The translations under genes were made by a program, and so were the position numbers. 64,000 bases of DNA, taken from Xiphophorus maculatus. Its lineage: Eukaryota > Chordata > Actinopteri > Cyprinodontiformes > Poeciliidae. The DNA lies in assembly GCF_002775205.1 (NCBI RefSeq), contig NC_036447.1:2344501-2408500 (forward strand), written 5' to 3'. The notes under the pieces are model-generated. The model saw only the letters and a program-made list of their open reading frames with translations, was not told the DNA's origin and did not search any database. Below, in pieces: positions 12,115 to 23,400 of this stretch (position 1 is the stretch's first letter; every line of letters begins with the position of its first letter).

Positions 12115-13795
12115 GAAACCTGCCGGATGTGGCGGTTTTATTATCGAAGTGAAGGAGGCTCAGAGTCCTGAGAGGATCTTTCCGGAAGCTGTCCTCTGAT
12201 CGCTCTCCTTGACGTCACAGTTACAGCTGTTTTCTGAACAAAGCCCCTCTGATGTGTTCCCAACAAACCCAAAGAAAGACACCAACTCAGGTAACTTCAG
12301 CTTCGTCTTTGTAGTTTGCAGGAAAAAGTTGCAGCTCTCCGGCTTCTCTTCTTCCCCACGCAAACAAATCCCGTCTCTGCACGACGGAGGGCTGGTGAAG
12401 AGCAGCGCGGCCTCGGCGGACCCTTCCCCACTTTGTTCTATTATTCACCATCTCTGGCTTCAGAGCTCCCCGGGATCTCCATGGGGTTACGCGCTCCGTC
12501 CTGACGGAAACACTCCTGCGCCACTGAGAGCCTGTTTACTCTCTGGCCCGGCGCGTACCAGCAGACGCTGTGCTTTCAAACGCAAATCAAAAACAGAAAC
12601 CATTTGTAAATCTCATGTTCGCATGGCGCCTTTTGAATCATCTCCAAAAAGTAAAAAAATGCCAGCTCGTTTTTAATTATGACATTTGGACAAATGTCAA
12701 CCAGCTTACTGTATTGTTGTCTATTTTCAACCATCTCTCTTCTCACAATGCTCATTTGTTCCCACATAAACAGTTATTTGAAAGATAAAAGCAAACATGT
12801 TTACTTTTTATTTGTCTACTTACTTCTCCGTTAGGTCCCCAAAGGCTTTTATGAGCTCTTTGGTAATAAGCAGCAGAGAAGGATTTTGCTTGTGCTTTGA
12901 TGTACTCTTAGATTAAGTGAAGTCTGGAGCGATGTCTACAAAAATACACGACGCTCTTCCTCTCCGCTGGCCCTTCCTCTGCGCTCCCAAACCACCATGA
13001 AAAGACACTCTGGATGTTTTGTAGTTGCAGGAGACTCGTACGGACTCCGACGAGAACCTCAGATGAAGCGTTCCCCAAAGAAACACAAACTGGGGAGATT
13101 TTTTTTGTGTGTTTTTAGCCTTTCATAAACTTATGTTTCTCCCAGCACCCCTCCTCTCCTTGGAAAATGTCTGTTTTCAGAGCTGCTTTGATACTTTTGG
13201 ATGTTGCTCGGCTTAGAAGAGACTCAGCAACAAGTCAAAACTCAAAGGAAAGAAGTTTGAGTCACAAAAGTCATAAAAGACAGAAAACTTTCTCATTTAG
13301 GAATATTAAAATCAAATGTGCTGTGATAACGAGAGGCAACAAATGAAAATCAGATGTTTTAAAAGGGATTTATGACCAAACCCTTTTAAAATTCTGCTGG
13401 TTTTACAAATCAGGACGCAGTTCAGTTCAGTTTGGGTTTTAGGTGGCATGAATAATTCAGCATGAATTCAGATTAACTGCAGCTTTGAAAGAACCTGAAC
13501 TGCTGCTGATTTGAGGAGTGATATGATGCTGACCTCTGCTGGCCGCATCAGGATTATTAAGCTGCAACATCATGAACTATTACAGAGAAACTGAAGGCTG
13601 ACAAAATATCTGGCTGCATTTCTGTAAACATCTAGAAACTAAGACAGTGGTGTCTGAAGTCTGCATGTTTTAGGCTGTCAGCTGTGTATTTGGGACCAAA
13701 ACTGCAACATTTGTTTCATTTTCAGCTGCTGAATCACAGAGTCGCTGCGCCAAGAACCACTGAAAGCAAAAAGACCTCCGGAGAAAAAACTAATG
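12115..13795. other. Intergenic DNA, nothing firmly recognised
   Basis: A 155-codon frame at 12,209-12,676 (+) is the longest non-repeat frame upstream of the genes. It has no recognisable domain and begins in a non-ATG-rich context without splice support, so it is not called as a gene. The words GACCTCTGCTGGCC at about 13,530 are common in dispersed fish repeats. Confidence 0.4.
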
Positions 13796-13799
13796 CAAC

Positions 13800-14445
13800 T
13801 TCCCTCTTCACAAATTGTAAAGAAAAATTGAGTTCTGTCAAATTTTAGTGGTTGTTGGATTCCTCTTTTGTCTTTGAATAAAGACCACGAGCCATTTCTC
13901 CTGCTAGCGCTAGGCTAGCTCGTTTGTTTTGGTTACATTTACCCAGAATGCCCTGTGCTGTAGTCCACTTGGTGTGCACATTTGCATTAAAACAGCAGAG
14001 CTCACTTCAACCGAACCCAGACTGAGGTTTGTAGGTTCTCCAGAGTTTCATTGCTCCTTCACAAATGAACTGGATGTTCTAGACAAATGAACTATGACTG
14101 GAGTTTGATTGAGTTCAATCTCCAGTCGTCTTAAATCAAACTCCAGTCCGGTTGCCTAGAAAGTCCAGTTTGTTTGGGGAGGTGTGAACGCCTGCTCGAA
14201 CTCTGGTCCACTTACAAACCAAGGTTCGGTTTAAGTTCGAATGCATATGTGAACACAAAGCAGAACGGCGACCGCTGCAGGAAGTAGAATGTGGCGCAGG
14301 GCATTCTGGGTAAATACAACCAAAACAAACGAGCTAGCCTAGCCTAGCGGGAGAAATGGCTCTTGGTCTTTTGCCAAAAACAAAAGAGAAATCCTCCAAG
14401 ACCTAAAATCTGACACCACTACATTTTTCTTCACATTTTGTTAAT
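13800..14445. mobile_element. Foldback element: two inverted arms of about 240 bases
   Basis: The left arm (about 13,800-14,040) contains CCATTTCTCCTGCTAGCGCT and TTTACCCAGAATGCCCTGTG. The right arm (about 14,185-14,445) contains their near-perfect complements, CAGGGCATTCTGGGTAAATA and AGCGGGAGAAATGGC. Single-arm relatives lie at 25,110-25,690, 30,030-30,460 and 46,110-46,440. No transposase is encoded. The structure is that of a foldback or very-long-TIR non-autonomous DNA transposon. Confidence 0.7.
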
Positions 14446-14632
14446 AAATGTTTCTAAGAATTTTGACTTTTTTCTCAAAATTCTTTTTTTCTCAGAATTC
14501 TTACTTCAATCTCAAAATTCTGACTCATTTTCCCAGATTAACGTCAAAATTGTTTGTTTTTTCCAATGGCCCTAATCCTCTTCCATACAACAACAATAGA
14601 GTGTGACATTCTGGTCAAAGACTGACAAATCC

Positions 14633-14635
<3 letters not shown>

Positions 14636-14700
<65 letters not shown>

Positions 14701-14730
14701 GATACAGACACACACACACACACACACACA
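14636..14730. repeat. (CA)n microsatellite
   Basis: A CA run broken by two copies of the word CCGATACAGACA, indicating a small internal duplication. Confidence 0.95.
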
Positions 14731-15262
14731 CCGATACAGACACAAATCCACCACCACTGCCTCCCCGTCCAGCTCAATTAACACAGCGCAGTTCCAGGGG
14801 TGTGAATTATTTATCTCTGAATGATTAATAAATAATAACAACGGGGCCCAGGAGACGCAGTCTGGTCAATTAGGGGAGAAGTGAGAAGTGAAGGCGGGCG
14901 GCGGGGGGTTGGAAGTGGCGATGTGCTGCTGATCTGATCTGTGTCTCATCCGGCCGTCGCACCGGGTCAACCTCAGCTCCGCGGCCTGCGGCCCGGACAC
15001 ACCGCCTCCATCAGCACCACCGCTCAAACAGCAGACAGCAGGTTTAACTTGAAAGTGTTCATTTCCTGCGAAAATGCCAACGTGAATGGTGAATGCTTTT
15101 GGTTAAAATGGAGAAGCGTTTGAAGCCAACTGCTGAAGACTTGGAGAAAGGTCAGAAATAGTCCACGCAGTGTGAAAAACACATGTAAAACCCAAAATTA
15201 GCTAAAACTAGCTAAAATACTAATGGTAGCATCTAGGCTACCACTAGCATGTTGAATTACAG

Positions 15263-15474
15263 CAGTGTTTCTCAATTCCGGTCCTCAGGCCTCCCTGCTC
15301 TGCATGTTTTAGGTGTTTCCCTTCTGCTACACACCTGGATTGAATCTATGGGTGATCAACAGGTTTCTGCAGCACTTGATGGTCATGCAATCATTAGAAT
15401 CAGCTGCTCTGGAATAGAGTCACATCTAAAACATGCAGAGCAGGGAGCCTGAGGACTGGAAATGAGAAGCACTG
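15263..15474. mobile_element. hAT MITE with exact 8-base target duplication
   Basis: The element starts CAGTGTTTCTCAATTCCGGT and ends AATGAGAAGCACTG, with inverted ends of about 50 bases (including GCTCTGCATGTTTTAG and its complement). AATTACAG lies on both sides (15,255-15,262 and 15,475-15,482). CAGTG ends plus 8-base duplications are the hAT signature. The copy is 212 bases long and non-autonomous. Confidence 0.88.
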
Positions 15475-15928
15475 AATTACAGTAACATAATCTGTGAAGA
15501 GGGGAGAAAAACCCATGTAAAAGCTAAAGTTAGCTAAAAAGCTAACGCTAGCTAAAAAAAGTAATGTTAGCACCTACAGCTGATCCTGTTGTGCATATGG
15601 TAGATTAACTCCCACTGTTCCCTTAAAATGCAGAATAGTGGCACTTTTGTATGGAGAGCCATTTCAGCCAAAATTAAATAAATAAATATTTAGGGAAAAT
15701 GGTTCTCCATCTTTTGCTCGCACCTGCGGAACAATGCCTGCAAACAAACGTTGATATCTCAGGAACCATAAAAGGTATGGATTTCATTCAACCACAGGTT
15801 TTAATCAGAAGGAATAGGGGAATGTTCCTGTCTTTTTTTCCCTCAAAATATAATATTAAAGGCACAAAATTGTGTTAAACATGGTGGTAAATTTGTGGTG
15901 GTAAATCACTGACATTCATAAAGAATCA

Positions 15929-16037
15929 TTCATGTTTATGACAGATGTTATATCATGTTTATGACAGATGTTATATCATGTTTATGACAGATGTTATAGC
16001 ATGTTTATGACAGATGTTATAGCATGTTTATGACAGT
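15929..16037. repeat. 23-base tandem repeat, about 4.7 copies
   Basis: The unit TCATGTTTATGACAGATG plus TTATA repeats with only T/G variation at its first base. The last unit changes into GTGTCATG. Confidence 0.9.
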
Positions 16038-16039
16038 GT

Positions 16040-19000
16040 CATGTCAGTCTTATGCACACCCTGTCAAATGAAGTGTTACCAAAGACGGTAAGACCTGTTG
16101 CAATGATAGTCATAGTCCTATAAGGGAAACATTCGTGGCTTTGATGCAAAAATTATTTCTGTACAGTTAAATATATATGAACGGCATCATTTTGTGTGTC
16201 AAGAAGAATGAAAAGTTAAAAAAATGTCAGTTACTAGAGTCAGACTGTAACAACTGACAACAGTTAGAGGATTCCTCCATAGGATTACATTGTAAAGCCG
16301 AAAACCATCAAAAATCTGCATAAAGCTTAAATCGCAATCGTGGATAAACCATAAGAGATATCAAATAGCCAAGACATATGAAGGAAGTTTAAAGTCTTGT
16401 GACTTGTTTAAAAGTTGAATGGAGTTTCTACGTTAAAGTAGGCAGAAGGTGTAAGCTGTGAAAAAGCAGAAGATTTTAGCAGAATCTTGTGGAATTTTGA
16501 AGAATTTCAATGTATTTCAATGTGGATGAAATTTGCACAAAATCGTAAATTTTTCAAAAAGTACAATAGTAAAATTTAGCAAAAGATATAGCGGAAATCT
16601 ACAGAAGAAGCAGAACATTTTGATATTGAATTAGTAAAATTGGTTAAAGTTAGCAGAAGTGGGTAAAGACCGAAAAATGTAAACAGGATCTTAATCGGTG
16701 AGAATGCATGACTGCATTCTCAGCAGTACAGCAGTAATGCTCAGTGCAGAAATGCAGAAATGCACCTGATGCAGGTGAGCCATCTCCTGCATCTCCAACC
16801 CTCACCTGCGTTCAGGAGATTTTGATTCATTACATCTGGAGGATGTTCAGGTTTGCTGGAAATGAATATGTCTTACTGCATGGACAGCCATTCAATTTGA
16901 TTTGAATACCAAAAATTAGTAAAAGTAAAAATACTTCAACATAAATTTACTCAAGAAGAAGTAAAAAGTAACCATCCAAGAAATTACTCAAGAGTAAAAA
17001 AAGTATTTACTATAAAAAGTCTACTCAAACTGATCAAATGATCAATCATTTAATATTAAAAAAAATACATAAGCACCTGGACCAAAATATAGTTAAGTGG
17101 AAATTTATGTATTTAAGGACCAAAATGACAATAATTCATATAATTAACAAAACATATCAAAATTAGACAAAATATTTTTTTCCAAACCAGCTTCTTTCAA
17201 TAAAAACTTATGAAGTGTTAATAGAAACTTCAGGTGTGTTTGGTGAATCTTTGGTTAAAACGTGTTTGTTTTTCATTCAGTGGGTTGAAAATCCAGAAGT
17301 TTTACTCAGGAAAGAGTAACAATACGGGGAGAAGTTTTTATCATTTTGAGAAATTAAATTGATTAAAAAAATAACATTTGAACGCACTACTAGTTGTTCA
17401 CCACTAGATGGGGCTAGTCAGCTTTTATTGATTGTTTCTTTCATTCGGAGAAAATACTTTTTCTAAAAACCTCAGCAATGTTTAGATGTGACCAACCTGA
17501 AAGACATTATTACTTTATATAAATGATTAAAACCCTCCTGTGATTTAGTGAACATAATGTTTTAACTTTTTCTATTTATTTGGCTTTTTTTTGTTGTTTA
17601 AATGTTTTTCTAATCTGGGTAAAATTTCTCAGCTCTTTTGACTACATCAGCTAAAATGTGTCTTGTCTTTTTCTTAAATGAGTTTGCTTTTATTCTGCAG
17701 CGAAATAAAAACCACACAGATGTCAGAAAAATCCAGCAACAATGGGAAACGAGCTGCTGCATCCATGTGCATCAACTGAAATAGCTGCGCTTATTAATGG
17801 CTAGCATCAGTTTTAATTGATATACTTGACCTGGAATCTGTCTGTATATGTGGTTTGATCTTGACTGTTTTGTAAAGTCCTTTGACATGACATGTAGGGT
17901 ACGATCTAATCTCCAAAACACAAAAACACGCACACAAAAAACAAATGAAACAGAAAAACTCTGGAAAATGGAAGCAAAAACCTTCAATCAACAAAGCAAA
18001 TGATAAATAAAATCCCACAACCTTAGGAAATATAAGAAAAATGGAACATGTTGCAAAAACTGTATAAAACTCTGGTCCACAAAACCGAAGCCCTCCAGGC
18101 CACTAGGGGGAGTCTGGAGTAGCTAATATTACCTCCATAAATATGGTGCTGTTTTATAATGTTGTAAAAAAAACTGCCTGTTTGAAAAAAACATAAAATA
18201 TGACACTGCTTTTCTTTCTTCTGGACTTTAATGATGTGCGGATCAATACTGAAATATTGATACTTCCAGATGGCTGCCATGTGGCTCTTCCATTTTGCCA
18301 AAAGTTTGCAGAGTTTTATTCATCTTGTTATTTTTGCTATTTTCCATTTTCTTCTATCTTCTGCGATTGCAGTATTTTTTATTTGCAGCATTTTTCTGCA
18401 GAAATTGATTTTTATTGTGTTTGTTTGCGGAGCACTTTGACATTTTCTGCATGTTTCCACCTGTACATATGTTGTTAATTAGCCCAACTTAAATGGAAAC
18501 CATAAAAGTTTTTTTTTTTAAATTAAAAAACTGTAACATGTCGATTAATCTCAACTGATCTGCTTGATTATTATGCCTCTTGTGATGTCATCAACCGAAA
18601 CACTGAGAACAGGATTAGGTTATTTTAGGTCATTTTTGGGTAAAAACTCTGCATCATAGTGAAAAATCCACATTTCCTTAACCAGTTATGTTTTTATTAT
18701 GGGTGTAATTTGTGTGAAAATCTTGGTTTCATCTTACAGTCTTTCCTTTAGATATTTGTGCTTCAGTTTGATGCCGATGCAAGCAGACTTGTTTTATACT
18801 AAAGTGCTACTTTCCTAATTAGCTAAAGCACATCTGCCAAGTCATTGCTGAAAAATACTTCCTATAAATCACCTCAATCAGCAGGACTTTAATCTTTCTC
18901 CTTCAGCAAGAAAACTAGAAGATAAATCACCTGGAAAGGAGCAAGAAAACGGAGGAAGAAAATGATTTATTAACAGTAAATTTTCTCTTCCTGCCACCAG

Positions 19001-19555
19001 ACGACTTCAGTGCATCCACTGAATTTTCCCACCATTGATTCTCGGGGAAAAGTTGAACAAATGTAATTTTAAACCAGCCATGTTGGTCAGTCTGAGGAGA
19101 CGGAATCGTTTTGCTACAGGCGGAGTATTGATCACATCCCACTGCAGCTCTGGGGACTGCTGCTAAAAACGAACAGCAAATAATTAAATCCACAATGTAA
19201 CAGAAAGTAAAACCTGGATGATCAAATTAATCCAGAGTATTTCTGACTCTTTGTGCAGAAGAATGTGTCTATTAAATTGATTCAGGCTTGTTGCACAGTG
19301 CAGATCTGATTAACCAGGCTTCATTTCTCATTAAATGATTAAATATTGATGTATGGATTAGATTAGATTTCTCCAGGTTTACATTTTGTTCAGAGTTGGG
19401 AGTTATTCCTGATTGTTCATTTAAAAGTGGGTTTACACTGGTGTGTTTTAAACAAACAATACAGCAAGTTCATCCTAAATACTTCAGAATATCTTTCAGA
19501 AATTAATCTGTTTACCTCATACAACCCAAACAAAATATGAAACTGTTTCAATCCA
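16040..19555. other. AT-rich intergenic DNA, nothing recognised
   Basis: No coding exon, RNA gene or repeat family could be supported. Short frames of 60-92 codons occur on both strands at the density expected of AT-rich DNA. Confidence 0.45.
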
Positions 19556-19559
19556 GTTA

Positions 19560-20040
19560 CAGTTGGTGGCTTTACATCATGTTATAATGTTTTCCCTCAT
19601 CACAAACATTCCTGCTTTGATTCTTTCATGCATGTTTCATAAATCCTTAATCTCCATGGCAACCATTCAAGCTGTTCAAAACGCCTGGGTGGACCTAGCC
19701 CCGCCTTTGAGAAGGGCTAGGTCCATCAGCTCCTTCAGACTAGCCAGCAGCAATTAGCAAACACCTGGTGGAGCTGAGCTCATGATAGGAGCTTCTTCTC
19801 AGAGCAACGCTGGTAAAAAGGTTATGGAAGGGTTAATAGAGGAGCCGTGTAGTGATGACTTCCTGAAGGCGGAGTTTCAGAAAGAGCAGGAGTTTTTAAA
19901 GAGACAGTGACCCAATTTCAAAGCGTTAAATAGGAAGTCAAATTTCTATATATAATCCATATATATAGTATTTTTATAATTCAAGGTAACATAGTTACTT
20001 GACTATGGGCCTGGAAAATACATAAAACTACACCTTTAAT
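19560..20040. mobile_element. TTAA-target MITE family A
   Basis: The shared blocks TTTACATCATG, TAATCTCCATGGCAACC, GACTAGCCAGC and CAAGGTAACATAGTTACTTG are all present. The right end fades at about 20,040. It sits 450 bases upstream of the mcub start. Confidence 0.65.
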
Positions 20041-20159
20041 ATTTTTCAGTACACAAAAAATGACTGAACAATCCCAAAATATACATGTGATCATATTAAT
20101 GTTTTTTATTGATCTTAATTTATCAGACTCAATGGGGGGTCTTTACGCGTTTCTGCCCT

Positions 20160-20484
20160 GGGTCGCGTTATTTTCTTATCCCCCCCTGCTGTAGTGCTGC
20201 TTCGTCAAACAATGCTGAGTTTTCAACCCACGGGACGGGACGTGACGTGAATGCGCTCGGATCGCCCCGGGCTGGGCTGGGCCTGGCTACTCCACCCGGA
20301 CACACTCCGAACCCCGCAGAAAGGAAGCGGAGTTCGGCTGCGGAGCCGCGGATGTTGACGGGAGGAAATGCTGCGGAGCTCCGACCTCACCAGGGATCCA
20401 CACCAGCAGCTGGCGGCTTAAAGTGAACCGGTGGCGGGCTTGTTGTTGACCATCCGTCGGAATGTTCCGGAGCTGAGGCGGCTG
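20160..20484 (+). promoter_or_regulatory. mcub: GC- and CpG-rich promoter region of mcub
   Basis: GC content rises sharply and CpG dinucleotides become frequent just before the first mcub exon. A CRE-like GTGACGTGA lies at about 20,243. No TATA box is apparent, as expected for a housekeeping CpG-type promoter. The transcription start is not determined. Confidence 0.5.
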
Positions 20485-23400
20485 ATGAAGATGGCTTCGG
20501 TTCGGATGGCCGCTGAAGTTGGGACGGGACTTTGGAGAAGTCTTCAGCGTTTTCGGGGCGGTTTCGCAGCTTTGCGTCCGGTTTCAGTTCTTCACGAGGT
20601 AAAAACAAAACATGGATGTTCGTTTCCAGCGCAGGTTTCATGTGTTCTGAAGTAACGTGGAGCGGGTTTGTTGTTCGGATGTTTCCTGGTTTCCTGCTCT
20701 AAACTCGGATGTTATGAGATAAACTATTCATACTCCTTTAATGTTTTTATTTTATTTTAGATTTTGTCCCGTTACAACAAACATCGATGTGTTTTAATTA
20801 CCTTGGATGCAATCAACACAAACGGGATAAGTCAGAAGTAGTAGGGAAAACACAGGGTTTAAAAACAAACAAAGACGATCTGAAAAGTGTGGTGTGCACC
20901 TTTTCCAACCCCAAGAGCATTCTTAGAAAATAGTAGCTGCTTATAAATTACAAACATGTTCAAAACTTTGTTAATGTTTCACAAATGTCAAAGAAACACA
21001 ATTTTGCGTTTGTGGCGTTTCATTAAATAAGAAACAATAAAATCACAAGTGAATAAGTTTGTTCAACGGATAAGAACTAGTTCCTGGGATGACTTCCTGT
21101 CTTCTTCTTCTTCTTTGTAGTTTCTGTCAGTAGTAACATCCGGTTGTTGATCATGAGACTCTTGTGATGCAAAAGAAAACAAACCAAAAGAAGCTGCAGT
21201 GTGGCAGACCTTTCACTACCTGTTTTCTCGTAAGATTTTCCGATATTTTGCTCAAAGTATTTTTGCTACATTAAACAGTTAAAGAAAAGCATCCACACAG
21301 CATGATGCTGCCTCCACCATGTTCCACTATCAGAATGGTGTGGTCAGGGTGACGTGGAGAATCGATTTACCTAAACTCAGCCAACTATATATAAGCTAAA
21401 AAGTTCACTTTTGGTGAACTTTTACTTACACAAAGAAGGTCTTTGTTAGATATTGACTCCTGAAGACAAAAAGTTTCTGCCTTTTTCACTTTACTTGTTT
21501 TTATCCATCCATTTTCTTACACCCTTGTCCCTAGTGGCGTCGGGAGGTGCTGGTTACTTGTTTTTAATTTGACAATATTATATATATTTTTTGTTCCACT
21601 TCACATTTACGCTCTAATTTGTGTTTTGGTATATTTAATCAAATCTCAATAAGAGACGTTGAAGTTTGTGGTTGTAACGTGACAACGTATGGAAAATACA
21701 AACTTAGCCCTGTTGCGTTAAACAATTAATCACTCAATAAATTAAAACAAGCTCAATAATTTCCATTTGCATGATTTATTGTTTCTCTCTTTCTTCCACC
21801 AGCTGGATGATAAAACCTTCAGTGCTTTGATCTCAGCTGGCGTCTTATTTTGAAGGACCGTTTTGTTTACAGAGACTGTATAATTCATTTTATTTGTTGT
21901 TTCTGTTGTTTTGTTTATTTATTTTGGATATTTAAAATGTCTTCCAGTTCCAGTGTTAAATGTTCATTAGAGTTTAAAGTTTATCGATCTTTGAGAAAGT
22001 GTTTTTGCATTATTATGCCATGAAAATGGACTCAAATTAACAACATTATATTTTACCGCAGTTACTTCTGGGATAATTTATCATCCAGCTAAATTTGTTA
22101 TAACAACATTTCTCTCTGTACTTCAGGTTTAGGTGTCACTGAATCTTTATTTTTATCATATTTTCTGTCTGTGTCGCATCATTAAGTAAACGGTATCATT
22201 CATCACGTCCATCTCCAGCTCTCGCTGAAGTGTAGCGAATGACTTTCTGCAGCGAACCCTTCAGAGCCGGAGAGTAATGCTGCTGCAGATATTACCGTCT
22301 CAGCACCAAACCGTATGTAGATTATTTCACCGCTGTTCAGTTTTAATATGTTTTTCTGGGAACTGCAGCAGTCAGCTGAGCTGCAGGATCCTGAAAGCTG
22401 CACCACTGAGATAAATGCAATATAGTTTGTCTATTGAGGGATATTTATATCAGGTCTGCAGGACTGACAGTCATTATGACTCACTGCCTTGTGCAACAAT
22501 GACTAAGATGAGCTCTGCGCTCAGATTGGTTCTTACACAAAACTAGAAATGCTCTGAACCTGGGAGGCTGGATATGAATTTATCTGCTGAAGCCTGCAGA
22601 TCTTCCTGATCCAAATGGACTGAATTATTATTCTAATGAGAAGGGAAGCTACATTAAACAGCAGGTTGCTGGAAAAACCTTTTACTAGACCAGGAGTCGT
22701 GCTGAGCGATCAGATTTCAGAGTCCACAGAACACAAAACCAAGTTTTACGACATGATTAAAGGCGAGCTGCGCAGATCTGACATCAGCCGACCTGGGAGC
22801 TGATCACTGAGAGATAGAGGAAAGGTCAGGGGTCACTGGAGGGATGGAGACTTTATGAATCCCTGCTTCAAGCTAGAAGAGACTATTATTTATTATTTCA
22901 AAGCAGAGATGCAACGATCTCTCCTGAAGTTTGGTCGATTCAGATTATTTTTCTGGAGACGATGAAGCAAAAAGAAGAGACAAAATGTGAAGGCATAACG
23001 TAATTCTGCCAATAAATGCACCAACGTTCACATTCTGAAACATTTGTCAGATCTTATTAAACTACAAAGAAGTATTAAAAACTAGATTTTTCAGTATTTG
23101 ATGTGCCAAATTATAATATCATCCCAGTTCTGATCTCTGACTGCTAGATTGGTGCATTTCTAGTTTAAAGGTGTGCGAACTTGCAACCAGGTCCTGCTCC
23201 CTTTGTAATTGGCATAGTTTTCCACAAACAGACTAGTTTGTTTTGTTGTTAAATTATAAATGTCACATTAAAGATTTATCACAGTTAAAACATTTTCTTC
23301 ATGCTTTAAAAGTTAAGCTTTTAAAGCTTAACTTTAAAAGCTTAACTTTTAACTGTTAAGCTTAAAAGCATAAAGAAAATTTTTCACTGTTTGTAATTTT

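Noticed and set aside
12209-12676. 155-codon frame on the plus strand
   Set aside because: It has no recognisable domain, no splice partners and low-complexity Ser/Pro content. It could be a real exon only if transcript data support it.
20431-20484. Longer N-terminus for mcub starting at GTG
   Set aside because: The extension would need a non-ATG start. The ATG at 20,485 gives the expected length of 336 residues.
20387-20641. 84-codon minus-strand frame over the mcub first exon
   Set aside because: It is a shadow of the GC-rich promoter and leader exon on the opposite strand.
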